A DNA stretch of 64,000 bases from Sphingomonadales bacterium UBA2683. Its GTDB lineage: Bacteria; Pseudomonadota; Alphaproteobacteria; Sphingomonadales; Sphingomonadaceae. This document shows, in pieces, positions 10,856 to 19,521 of the stretch; within the stretch, counting starts at the first letter, position 1; every line of letters starts with the position of its first letter. Under the pieces are notes generated by a model. That model was not told the origin of the DNA. It was given only the letters and a program-made list of their open reading frames with translations, and did no database searches. The stretch is from the NCBI GenBank assembly GCA_002354635.1, contig DELZ01000005.1, forward strand, positions 436,346 through 500,345, given 5' to 3'. Position numbers and translations under genes: made by a program.

Positions 10856-11611
10856 TCATTGCGCGGTATAACCGCCATCGACCACGAATTCAGCGCCGGT
10901 TACATAGGTGGATTCATCCGATGCAAGAAACAATACGCAATTGGCGATGTCCAGCGGTTCACCAAGCCTGCCAGCCGGGATAGCGGCCTCGATGGCTTCA
11001 TAATTCTCCGCATTGGTTTCCGCGCCCTGGTCCTGCATATTCGTTCGGATAATGCCGGGGTGCACCGTGTTGACCCGGATATTATCAGCAGCAACTTCCA
11101 GCGCCACCGATTTGCTGAACAGCTTTACAGCACCTTTCGAGGCAGCATAGCTGGCACTTCCGCGAAAGCCGACGAGACCTGCAACCGACGACATATTGAT
11201 GATCGAGCCGCCGCCGGATTGCCGCATTGCCCTTACCGCCACTTGCGTTCCGGCAAAGCTGCCCAGGACATTGACTTCAAACTGACTGCGAAGCGCACCG
11301 ATCGCCCGGTCGCTGGCAATGCCTGCCACCTCCAATATACCGGCGTTATTGACCAGCACGTCCAGTCGTCCATGCTCTGCCAGCAACGCAGCAATGACCG
11401 AATCCCAATCGTCTTGCACGGCAACGTCATGACGTACCGCAGAGGCCTTGCCACCTTTCTCTCTGATCAACGCAGCGGTTTCTTCGACGCCCGCCAGGTC
11501 CACATCGCTGAGCACAACCGTAGCGCCCTCTTCCGCTAGCCGCTCACCAATGGCAGCGCCAATGCCGGGGCGCGATGCGCCACCGGTAATCAGCACGATT
11601 TTGCCATCCAT
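10856..11611 (-). CDS. Short-chain dehydrogenase/reductase
   Basis: The 251-residue classical SDR has a nucleotide-binding motif TGGASRPGIG, NNAG, and the catalytic Ser-Tyr-Lys set (NMSSVAGL ... YAASKGA). The glycine motif carries an extra residue relative to TGxxxGxG. An upstream extension to 11683 would overlap the NmrA-like gene and lacks family similarity, so I start at MDGKIVLITGG. The substrate is unknown. It lies 17 bases behind the NmrA-like gene and is probably co-transcribed with it. Confidence 0.87.
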   Translation of the reverse strand: MDGKIVLITGGASRPGIGAAIGERLAEEGATVVLSDVDLAGVEETAALIREKGGKASAVRHDVAVQDDWDSVIAALLAEHGRLDVLVNNAGILEVAGIASDRAIGALRSQFEVNVLGSFAGTQVAVRAMRQSGGGSIINMSSVAGLVGFRGSASYAASKGAVKLFSKSVALEVAADNIRVNTVHPGIIRTNMQDQGAETNAENYEAIEAAIPAGRLGEPLDIANCVLFLASDESTYVTGAEFVVDGGYTAQ

Positions 11612-11628
11612 TCGCTTGGTCAAGATTT

Positions 11629-12561
11629 CTATCCCGCAGGCGGCCGGTGTGCGTCTTCCGACCAGTCCTGCCGTGCCGCCCATTCTTCCAGCGTCTCGAA
11701 TTCAACTTCCGGCAGCCGCTGCTGCATGAAGTCCGTGTCGACTTCGAATGGCCGGGTTTCGTTATTGTTGTTATATTCGTAGAATGCGGTGATCCCGGCG
11801 GCCATGGTCTCCCGGTTTTCCGGTGGTACGTCATCACCGAAGGCCTTGACCAGATAGTCGCCGAATTCCTTGGGCGTGCAGGGATCATATTTGATTTCAT
11901 GTCCGAACACGCGCGACAGGGTCTCGGCAACTTCCGGCGGCTTCAGGCGCTGCGGCCCGCCGATGTTGAGCCAGGACCCTTCAAAGTCCGGGCGATCCAT
12001 CGCCGCGACCATGCATTTGCCGACATCATCGAGGCTGATCCAGTTCGCCTGCAGATCTGCATTGTGCGGATAGACATAGCGCTTTTCGTCGACGATGAAC
12101 GGTCGCGCCCAGTTGGTCAGCAGATTGTCCATGAACAGGACCGAACCGAATACCGTCGCCGGCATGCCGGACCGGAAAATCTCGTTCACCGCGATCGTGT
12201 TATTGCCATAGGTGAACGGGTCGCCGGGACGTTCCGGGATCCAGCTCGATGTATTCCAGACAAAACGCTCGGTGCCTGCTTCCTTGGCCGCAGCCGCGAC
12301 CTTGCCGACCATGGTGGCGCGATCTTCACGCGCCTGCAGCGGATGGGTATAGAAGACGGCGTCCGAACCCTCGAACGCCGGAATCCAGGTCGATTCATCG
12401 GTCAGGTCAATCTGGCGCACTTCATCTGCTGCGTTGGTACCGCCCAGATCAGGATTTTTGCTGCGTGACAGCGCACGAACCTTGTGCCCCGCCGCCGCCA
12501 GCTGCCGAATTTGGGCGAGGCCTTGCCGACCGGTTGCGCCTACGACTGATACCAATGCCAT
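11629..12561 (-). CDS. NmrA-like NAD(P)-binding protein
   Basis: The 310-residue atypical SDR of the NmrA/HSCARG group has the Rossmann motif VVGATGRQG at its very start. A good ribosome site (GGAGAGAG) precedes the ATG at 12561, which rules out the longer reading frame to 12618. NmrA-like proteins sense NADP(H) or act as reductases. It is transcribed with the downstream SDR. Confidence 0.85.
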   Translation of the reverse strand: MALVSVVGATGRQGLAQIRQLAAAGHKVRALSRSKNPDLGGTNAADEVRQIDLTDESTWIPAFEGSDAVFYTHPLQAREDRATMVGKVAAAAKEAGTERFVWNTSSWIPERPGDPFTYGNNTIAVNEIFRSGMPATVFGSVLFMDNLLTNWARPFIVDEKRYVYPHNADLQANWISLDDVGKCMVAAMDRPDFEGSWLNIGGPQRLKPPEVAETLSRVFGHEIKYDPCTPKEFGDYLVKAFGDDVPPENRETMAAGITAFYEYNNNNETRPFEVDTDFMQQRLPEVEFETLEEWAARQDWSEDAHRPPAG

Positions 12562-12660
12562 AATTCTCTCTCCTTTAGCGTTTGCACAGACGCTAGAGGT
12601 GAATAGGCTTGGTCCCAATGCTCCATTTTGTCAGGACATTATTGTTAGGGTTAGGGCCGG

Positions 12661-13434
12661 TCAGGATGCCCCGGCGGCCAGCATCGCCTGCCAGCGCTGC
12701 ATGCCGGAGATCCAGCGCTCCGGATCAGCACCCTTTTGCTTGATATAGTCGCCTACCACGGGGTGCGGCAGAATCAGGAACCGCTCGTCGCCGATCGCCT
12801 CGACGCACATGTCTGCGACATGCTCCGGCGCGACGATCCCGTCCTTCGCAACCGTGGAGGTGTCGACCCCAGCGATCATCGGCGTGTCCACGCCCTGCGG
12901 ACACAGTACGGAGACTTTCAACCCGTCTGCACCATGGGTTATCGCCAACCATTCGGCGAAACTCACCGCTGCATGCTTGGTGACCGAGTAGGGCGCGGAA
13001 CCGATTTGCGCCAGCAGCCCGGCCGCCGAGGCGGTGTTGAGCAGATAACCGCCACCGCGTTCCAGCATTTTGGGGACCAGAATCCGGGCCGCCCGGATAT
13101 GGGCCAACACATTGATGTCCCAGATATTCTGCCAGACCGCATCGTCGACTTCGGCGCCGCCGCTGGTGATAATGCCGGCATTGGAGACGAACAGATCGAT
13201 CGGTCCGATATCGGCTTCGACCGTTTCAATGAGATTGCGGATATCGTCGGCCAGAGACACGTCGGTTTTAATCGCCACGCCGCCAATCTCGTCGGCAACC
13301 GCCTGCGCCCCTACCAGATCGCGGTCCGCGCAGACGACCTTCTTTGCACCTTCCGCAGCGAAACGGCGCGCCATGGCCGCCCCGATCCCGCTGGCGCCAC
13401 CGGTGATTACGACAATCTTGTCTCTGAGTTCCAT
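12661..13434 (-). CDS. Short-chain dehydrogenase/reductase
   Basis: The 257-residue SDR has ITGGASGIGAA, SNAGI and the active-site pair NTASAAG / YSVTKHA. The start at 13434 has AGGACAAG upstream and begins MELRDKIVVITGG. It is divergent from the VOC-AtuA operon at 13561, with a shared 126-base promoter gap. It may therefore belong to the same catabolic regulon; the substrate is unknown. Confidence 0.87.
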   Translation of the reverse strand: MELRDKIVVITGGASGIGAAMARRFAAEGAKKVVCADRDLVGAQAVADEIGGVAIKTDVSLADDIRNLIETVEADIGPIDLFVSNAGIITSGGAEVDDAVWQNIWDINVLAHIRAARILVPKMLERGGGYLLNTASAAGLLAQIGSAPYSVTKHAAVSFAEWLAITHGADGLKVSVLCPQGVDTPMIAGVDTSTVAKDGIVAPEHVADMCVEAIGDERFLILPHPVVGDYIKQKGADPERWISGMQRWQAMLAAGAS

Positions 13435-13560
13435 TTTGATCTTGTCCTGCTTGAATAAATTAATCACTCGCTTAAAGATGCTAACCGACTAGAACAAGAG
13501 CAAGATTGCCGTCGGGCCGAAGCTCACCTAAAAGTCTAGCCCGGAACAAAGGAGAACAAG

Positions 13561-13941
13561 ATGTACAGTCACATGATGGTCGGATCGAACGATATCGACC
13601 GCTCGAAAAAATTCTATGATACCCTATTCAAAAGCGTTGGTGGCCCGGAAGCCATGGTCGATCCGAAAGGCCGGCTGATGTATATCCACAATGGCAGCAT
13701 TTTCATGGTCACACCGCCCATCGACGGCAAGGAAGCAACCTGCGGCAACGGCATGACCGTCGGCTTTGCCATGGAAAGCCCGGCGCAGGCCGATGCCTGG
13801 CACAAGGCAGGCGTGGAAGCTGGCGGCACGGCCATTGAAGATCCTCCCGGCGTCCGGGACAATCCGGGCATGAGCCTCTATCTCGCCTATTTGCGCGACC
13901 CTGATGGCAACAAGCTCTGCGCCCTGCACCAGATAGGTTAA
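13561..13941 (+). CDS. VOC-fold (glyoxalase/dioxygenase-like) protein
   Basis: The 126-residue single-domain vicinal oxygen chelate protein starts MYSHMMVGSNDIDRSKKFYD and ends YLRDPDGNKLCALHQ, the two ends typical of glyoxalase-like proteins. AAAGGAG precedes the start. It is the first gene of an operon with AtuA, TIGR03084 and probably Crp/Fnr genes. The reaction is unknown. Confidence 0.87.
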   Translation: MYSHMMVGSNDIDRSKKFYDTLFKSVGGPEAMVDPKGRLMYIHNGSIFMVTPPIDGKEATCGNGMTVGFAMESPAQADAWHKAGVEAGGTAIEDPPGVRDNPGMSLYLAYLRDPDGNKLCALHQIG

Positions 13942-13946
13942 GGCAT

Positions 13947-15776
13947 ATGCCGTCCAGGAGCATCCGCATCGGCGGCGCGAGTGGCTATTGGGGCGAAAGC
14001 GCCATGGCCACGCCGCAACTGCTCGATGCGGGTGTGGACTATCTGGTCTATGACTATCTCGCCGAGATAACCATGTCGATCATGGCCCGGGCCCATGCCA
14101 GGGACCCGGTGGCAGGCTATGCCGGCGATTTCATCAGCGCCGTGCTGAAGCCCCATGCCCGCGCGATCGCCGCGCAGGGGGTGAAGGTCATCGCCAATGC
14201 CGGCGGCGTCAATCCGGCGGCCTGCGGCGAGGCGGCTCGGACCCTGATCCGGGAACAGGGTCTGGACCTCAAGGTTGCGGTCATCACCGGCGACAATTTG
14301 CTGGCAGAGGTCGATGCGATTGCCGCAGCCGCGCCGACCGAAATGTTCACCGGCGCGACCTTTCCGGACAAGGACCGGATAGCCAGCATCAACGCCTATC
14401 TCGGCGCCTTCCCGATTGCCCGGGCGCTGGCCGAAGGCGCGGATATCGTGATCACCGGCCGCTGCGTCGACAGCGCCGTGACGCTGGGCGCCTGCATCCA
14501 CGAATTCGGCTGGTCGGCAAGCGACCATGATCTGCTCGCCAGCGGCAGTCTGGCAGGCCATCTGCTGGAATGCGGACCGCAGGCAACCGGCGGCAATTAT
14601 ACCGACTGGGAAGAGGCCGGAGATATCGCCAATATCGGCTATCCGATCGGCACCGTGTCGCCCGACGGGTCGTTCACCATGAGCAAGCCCGAAGGGACCG
14701 GCGGCTGCGTGACGGTCGGCACGGTTTCGGAACAGATGCTCTATGAAATCGGCGACCCGCAAGCTTATGTCCTGCCGGATGTGGTCTGTGACTTTTCCGA
14801 TGTCGAGATCACCCGGCTCGGACTGGACGAAGTCCGCGTGTCTCCGGCCCGCGGCTACCCGGCACCGGATCATTACAAGACCTGCCTGACCTACGGCGAA
14901 GGCTTCCGCGGCGGCACCTATGTCAGTTTTTACGGCTTCGACGCCGCCCGCAAGGCGCAGAAATTCTGCGACAATGTCTTCGCCCGCGCCCGCCATATCC
15001 TGCGCGGCCACAATCTCGGCGACTATAGCGAAACCAGCGTCGAGCTTCTCGGTACGGAAAGCCAGTTCGGGGATTTTGCCCGCGACCACGAACCCCGCGA
15101 GGTCGTGGCCAAGATCGCCGCCAAGCATAGCGATGCGGCGGCAATCGCTATCTTGCTGCGCGAACTCACCGGCCTCGGTCTGGCGACTCCGCCGGGACTG
15201 AGCGGATTTTCCGGCGCCCGCGCCAAGCCGTCTCCGGTCGTGCGACTCTTTTCCTACCTCACACCGAAGGAAGATATCGCCATCCGGATTGATGTGGACG
15301 GCCAGTCCATCGCATTTTCCGACAGTCCGGGGCAGGCGTTTGACCCGTCATCCCTCATCCGTCCTGCCGATCCGGAGCTGCCCGGCATCTCGGATACAAT
15401 CGTTTCGGAGCCTTTGATCCGGCTGGCCTGGGCCCGCTCGGGCGACAAGGGCAACAAGGCCAATATCGGCGTGATCGCCCGCGATCCCGCCTGCCTTCCC
15501 TTCATCTGGGCGGCCCTGACTCCCGATTTCGTAGCCGAGCGCTTCGGCCATTTCATCGACGGCGGGGCCGACGCCGCCAGGATCGAAAAATATTATCTGC
15601 CGGGTTCGCATGCGATCAATTTCCTGATTGATGCGGTTCTCGGCGGGGGCGGCGTAGCCAGCATTCGCAACGACGCGCAGGGCAAGGGCTATGGACAGAT
15701 ATTGCTCGCCCATCCGGTTGCGATTCCGGCTACACTGGCGGACAAGTTGGATGATCAGGAAGGACAGTCTCGATGA
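13947..15776 (+). CDS. AtuA family acyclic terpene utilisation protein
   Basis: The 609-residue protein has the DUF1446/AtuA core (GGASGYWGESAM near the start, ANAGGVNPAACGEAAR, TGRCVDSAV) followed by the AtuA C-terminal domain (LAWARSGDKGNKANIG). AtuA belongs to the citronellol/geraniol degradation cluster of Pseudomonas, where its exact step is unsettled. Here the other atu genes are missing, so terpene use is only suggested. The stop overlaps the next start (ATGA). Confidence 0.88.
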   Translation: MPSRSIRIGGASGYWGESAMATPQLLDAGVDYLVYDYLAEITMSIMARAHARDPVAGYAGDFISAVLKPHARAIAAQGVKVIANAGGVNPAACGEAARTLIREQGLDLKVAVITGDNLLAEVDAIAAAAPTEMFTGATFPDKDRIASINAYLGAFPIARALAEGADIVITGRCVDSAVTLGACIHEFGWSASDHDLLASGSLAGHLLECGPQATGGNYTDWEEAGDIANIGYPIGTVSPDGSFTMSKPEGTGGCVTVGTVSEQMLYEIGDPQAYVLPDVVCDFSDVEITRLGLDEVRVSPARGYPAPDHYKTCLTYGEGFRGGTYVSFYGFDAARKAQKFCDNVFARARHILRGHNLGDYSETSVELLGTESQFGDFARDHEPREVVAKIAAKHSDAAAIAILLRELTGLGLATPPGLSGFSGARAKPSPVVRLFSYLTPKEDIAIRIDVDGQSIAFSDSPGQAFDPSSLIRPADPELPGISDTIVSEPLIRLAWARSGDKGNKANIGVIARDPACLPFIWAALTPDFVAERFGHFIDGGADAARIEKYYLPGSHAINFLIDAVLGGGGVASIRNDAQGKGYGQILLAHPVAIPATLADKLDDQEGQSR

Positions 15777-16588
15777 TGCAGGAAGCCCGCGATTTCAAGG
15801 ATGAGAGCGACACACTCGCGGCGGTGCTCGCCGATGCGGATGACACGCTATTTGCCACCGTCACCCAGTTCAAGAACTGGACGATAGAGGATGTCATCGG
15901 CCATCTGCATATCTGGAACGTCGCCGCGCTGATGACCCTGCAGGATCCCGGGGCCTTCCAGCAGTTCATCCGCGATATCATGGCGGGTTTTCAAACCGGG
16001 AAAAGCCATATTGATGTGCAATATGAATGGCTGGACGAACATGCAGGCGGTGCACGCGGCAAGGCGCTGTTCGACGCCTATTGCGCTTATTATCCGCAGC
16101 TTGCCGCAGCCTATGGCGAGGCCGATCCCGAACAGCGCGTCGCCTGGGCCGGACCGGACATGACCACACGCTCGAAGATCATCGCCCGCCAGATGGAAAC
16201 CTGGTCGCACGGCCAGGAGATATTCGACATATTGGGCCAGGAGCGCGCCGACGGCGACCGTATCCGCAATATCGCCCATCTCGGTGTGACCACCTATGGC
16301 TGGACCTTCCGCAACCGCCGGCAGGAACCGCCCGCTCCCAAGCCCTTCGTCCAGCTGACCGCCCCCTCGGGTGCCGTCTGGGAATGGAATGACCCACAAG
16401 AGGATAATCTGGTGCGCGGCAGCGCGGTCGCATTTTCCCAAGTGGTAACCCAGACCCGCAATATCGACGACACCACGCTGGAAACGGTTGGCGATACGGC
16501 TCGGCAATGGATGGAAATTGCGCAGTGTTTTGCCGGCGGACCGGAAACCCCGCCGGCCAAGGGAACAAGGAGCATAATGACCGACTGA
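15773..16588 (+). CDS. TIGR03084-type metal-binding protein (DinB / mycothiol-dependent fold)
   Basis: The 271-residue protein fits the TIGR03084 family, which has a DinB-like four-helix bundle N-terminally. The His residues expected to bind metal appear in DVIGHLHIWN and in METWSHGQEIFD. Such genes are often next to AtuA genes, as here. A fragment of a second copy survives at about 21255-21340. The chemistry is unknown. Confidence 0.85.
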   Translation: MMQEARDFKDESDTLAAVLADADDTLFATVTQFKNWTIEDVIGHLHIWNVAALMTLQDPGAFQQFIRDIMAGFQTGKSHIDVQYEWLDEHAGGARGKALFDAYCAYYPQLAAAYGEADPEQRVAWAGPDMTTRSKIIARQMETWSHGQEIFDILGQERADGDRIRNIAHLGVTTYGWTFRNRRQEPPAPKPFVQLTAPSGAVWEWNDPQEDNLVRGSAVAFSQVVTQTRNIDDTTLETVGDTARQWMEIAQCFAGGPETPPAKGTRSIMTD

Positions 16589-16601
16589 GATGGAGGAGAG
16601 G

Positions 16602-17255
16602 ATGACCGCCAGTGACCGTATTGCCACCCTTGCCTCGTTTTTTTCCTGTTCACCGGAAGAAGCGGCAAAGGTGGACGCTGCGACCCGGCTGGTACACTAT
16701 CGGCACAAGGATATTCTCGCCCATCAGGGGGATCTCGGCGCCAAGCTGTGGATCGTGCTTGCCGGCCGGGCGCAATTGCAGATCATCGGCATGGACGGCC
16801 AGACCAAATTGCTCGCCTCGCACGGACCGGGAGAGCTATTCGGCGCGTTTCCGAACGAACGGATCGTGATTTCCGATGTCGTGGTGCACAACCGGCTCTC
16901 GGTCCTCGAAATAGCCACCGCGAACATGACCCGCCTGCTGCAGGAGGAAGCCCGGATTGGCAACGGGCTGTCCAGAATATTGGGCCGGCAATATAATGCC
17001 CTGCTCGACCGGATGGCGGCACGCATCACCCTGACGGCCAATGGCCGCGTCTACGCGGAATTGCTGCATGAAGCGGGAGCACAAGGCACGATATCGCCCC
17101 CGCCGGTGATAGCGGCGCTGGCGCTATCCGCGCAGACGACGCGCGAAACCGGATCGCGCGCGATCAATGCCCTGGAGCGACGTGGAATCATCCGGCGTGA
17201 CGATGAGCAGCTGGAAATCCTTTCTCGCAACTTGCTTGAAGAACTGGTGATCTGA
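16602..17255 (+). CDS. Crp/Fnr-family transcriptional regulator
   Basis: The protein has an N-terminal cyclic-nucleotide-binding beta barrel (HKDILAHQGDLGAKLWIVLAG) and a C-terminal winged helix (ALALSAQTTRETGSRAINAL). No FNR-type cysteine ligands are visible, so it probably senses a small molecule. I prefer ATG 16602, directly behind GGAGGAGAGG, over 16590. It follows the AtuA/TIGR03084 genes and may regulate them. Confidence 0.88.
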   Translation: MTASDRIATLASFFSCSPEEAAKVDAATRLVHYRHKDILAHQGDLGAKLWIVLAGRAQLQIIGMDGQTKLLASHGPGELFGAFPNERIVISDVVVHNRLSVLEIATANMTRLLQEEARIGNGLSRILGRQYNALLDRMAARITLTANGRVYAELLHEAGAQGTISPPPVIAALALSAQTTRETGSRAINALERRGIIRRDDEQLEILSRNLLEELVI

Positions 17256-17265
17256 TCCGCGCGGT

Positions 17266-18759
17266 CTAGGCAATCGACCACAGCGGCAGCGGACCGGAGG
17301 CGGTCTGCAGTTCGCCAATTTCCTCGATCGTCTGACCGACGGATTGCATCGTCAACGCCATCGCGGACTTGAAGTCGGTCAGAATGGCTTCGCCGCTTGC
17401 CGCACGTGAGAGATCGGCGGCTTGCTCGAGTAGGGAAGCCGCCGGCGCCTGCGTGTCCATGATATCTATCACGAAGCCCAGCCGGCTGTTGCCATCATGC
17501 TGCAACAGCCGCCGGCCGGTCGATTGCAGCTCCGCCAGATCCGTCATGATCCGGTAGTGGGCGTCGCCAGCAGGCCGAAAATCGCGCGCATTGTCCGGAA
17601 GCAGCGACAGTGCATCCGGGTCGAGATTGTCCACCCAGAATATTGCAGCCAATTCCCGGATCTCGGTTCCTGAAGCTTCGGCGATCGAATGATGGCCCGC
17701 CACACGGGAAACGGGAATTGCATATTGATCGTGCCCCGTATCGGACCACACCTGATGCTGGCGGCGCGGTTGATCCCCCTGGCCCGTAATCGTCAGCGCC
17801 TTCGGTCGGCTCCGGAGCACCCCGGCATTGCGCACGCACTGGCCCATTGCGACGAGATCGGCCAGTTCGACGGCGATCGCCAGCGACCGCTCGGCTTCGT
17901 CGGGCAATTCGGTCAGCACCTCCACTCGAATTGCGGCTTCCAACAGCGCATCAAAGCGGGGACCCCATCGCTCGCCATAAGGCGTGACCGACAGTTCGCG
18001 AAAACGATCCACCGGATAGGGCAAGGTGATATGAAGCTCCGCACCCGCGCGATGCAGCGCTTCGGCGATCAGGATATCCGCCCCCGCGGCCAGCGCGCCG
18101 AAGCCGAAACCTGGGCGTTCCCGCCGGATGATCGCGTCAACCTCCTCCCGAATGGCCGGGTCAGCCGCATCCAGCCCGATAATGCCGCTGAAATAGAGGC
18201 TAGGCGGCGGACGGTGGCGGTCGAGCCAGGCCGCATCGCTGCCCTGTTCGGCGAGGATCAGTTCGAACTGGCCAAGGGTGGCGGCATGATCTTCCCAGGC
18301 ATAGGGCAGTTTCGCAATCCCGTCGGCCAGCGCCGCGCGGGCCGCGGCTTCCTCGCCCAGCAGCAGAAGCGCCTCCGCCCGGGTCGCGGCCCGCCAATAG
18401 GCATTTTCGCCTTGGTCGGGGTCGCCATCGATCAGCGCCAGAGTCTCCTTCGCCAGCGCGCCAGACCGTTCGGGCTTGCCACCGAGCAGGGCGAGCGCGG
18501 CGGCATTGATCAGGGGATAGCTGTCCCGCCCCGGTTCGACCGCCGCGGCATACGCCTCCGCCGCCAGCCCATAGAGTCGCGCCCGTTCCGTGCCCTCGGA
18601 AGCCTTCGCCTGATCCTTGAGCAGGCGGCCCTTCAGAGTCAGCGCCTTGGGATCATCCTCCCGCACATCCCAACCCGAAGAATGAAACAGAGCCCATGCC
18701 CGCGCCGGATTGCCGGCACGGGCGAGGGAGAGGATTTGGGTGAGAGAGGTCAAGGCCAA
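17266..18759 (-). CDS. TPR protein with a SLOG-like Rossmann domain (TIR-operon gene 3)
   Basis: The 497-residue protein has an alpha-helical TPR-like region (about residues 1-175) resembling the TRAFs-binding DUF4071 repeat. A Rossmann-type SLOG/LOG-like segment follows at about 187-290, with FSGIIG, GALAAGADILIAEAL and ITLPYP. The GAxxGAD loop is what SLOG proteins use to bind nucleotides. The last 60 residues (ASGEAILTDF ... EEIGELQT ... LPLWSIA) look like the tail of a class III nucleotide cyclase without its metal-binding core; this last point is my pattern reading. It is third in a tight operon behind a TIR protein and an unknown protein. SLOG domains in Thoeris ThsA bind TIR-made cyclic ADP-ribose isomers, so a sensor or effector role is plausible. 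Confidence 0.7.
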   Translation of the reverse strand: MALTSLTQILSLARAGNPARAWALFHSSGWDVREDDPKALTLKGRLLKDQAKASEGTERARLYGLAAEAYAAAVEPGRDSYPLINAAALALLGGKPERSGALAKETLALIDGDPDQGENAYWRAATRAEALLLLGEEAAARAALADGIAKLPYAWEDHAATLGQFELILAEQGSDAAWLDRHRPPPSLYFSGIIGLDAADPAIREEVDAIIRRERPGFGFGALAAGADILIAEALHRAGAELHITLPYPVDRFRELSVTPYGERWGPRFDALLEAAIRVEVLTELPDEAERSLAIAVELADLVAMGQCVRNAGVLRSRPKALTITGQGDQPRRQHQVWSDTGHDQYAIPVSRVAGHHSIAEASGTEIRELAAIFWVDNLDPDALSLLPDNARDFRPAGDAHYRIMTDLAELQSTGRRLLQHDGNSRLGFVIDIMDTQAPAASLLEQAADLSRAASGEAILTDFKSAMALTMQSVGQTIEEIGELQTASGPLPLWSIA

Positions 18760-18765
18760 TGATCC

Positions 18766-19521
18766 TTACGGAAGATCAGGCGGGGGCACGGGTGGTCCAT
18801 TATTGTCTCCGCCCGGGTCGAAGATCAATATCACCGGTGCCTGCGCACCGAAATCGAATTTGGTGTAGAGATCATATTTGTAGGATTCCTTGAAATTCGG
18901 GCGATCCAGTTTTGGGGGCCATTTTCCGTGTTTATTGCGCCAATGATTGATGCAGTAAAATAGTGTCCGGTCCTTACCACCAACGGAAATGGTTTCAACG
19001 GCTCCATCAAAAAAGCTCATATTCTTGCCGGTCGGCTGGCTCCCTATGCATCGGTGAAAAACAGCCGGCGGAAGTTTCGGATCATCTTCCAGATCACAAA
19101 ATGACCATTTTGGATGATCGATGACAAAGGCAAGATAGCAGAGCCGGTTCCAGTGTTTGCCCTTGTGCTCGAAATTGGCCCCGAGGTCGTTTGACGGGTC
19201 TTGGGATGCCAGCGTTCCGGCGAGCAGTCCCGTGACAATCGCGGGAACGTCGCCATGCGCTATGCGGGGGCGATCTTCCGGTTTTCCGGACGGCGCTTCT
19301 TCATAATATAGCATATGATCGACACGCAGCTCGCCATCTGGGCCAAATTTGATCCGGTATAGATAGACATAAGCGGGCAGCTCCGGGAAGGCGGGCGTGC
19401 CGCGTTTTACATCCATGATGTCTCGGGAAGGGTTGAGCAACGCGGACTGAAGGGATTCTCCCGATATGTGGGCCTCAACCTCTTCCGGTGAAAAAATGGC
19501 TTTTAACGGCAAACTTGTCAC
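18766..19521 (-). CDS. Unrecognised protein between TIR and SLOG genes
   Basis: I do not recognise a family for this 251-residue protein. It has no signal peptide or membrane segment. It is rich in Trp, Tyr, Phe and Cys and has a proline-rich tail (GPPVPPPDLP). Notable segments are HKGKHWNRLCYLAFVIDHP, CDLEDDPKLPP and FYCINHWRNKHG. Its start overlaps the TIR gene stop by four bases, and the SLOG gene starts six bases after its stop, so the three are certainly one transcript. The position between signal maker and signal binder suggests an adaptor or effector; this is inference only. Confidence 0.75.
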   Translation of the reverse strand: MTSLPLKAIFSPEEVEAHISGESLQSALLNPSRDIMDVKRGTPAFPELPAYVYLYRIKFGPDGELRVDHMLYYEEAPSGKPEDRPRIAHGDVPAIVTGLLAGTLASQDPSNDLGANFEHKGKHWNRLCYLAFVIDHPKWSFCDLEDDPKLPPAVFHRCIGSQPTGKNMSFFDGAVETISVGGKDRTLFYCINHWRNKHGKWPPKLDRPNFKESYKYDLYTKFDFGAQAPVILIFDPGGDNNGPPVPPPDLP

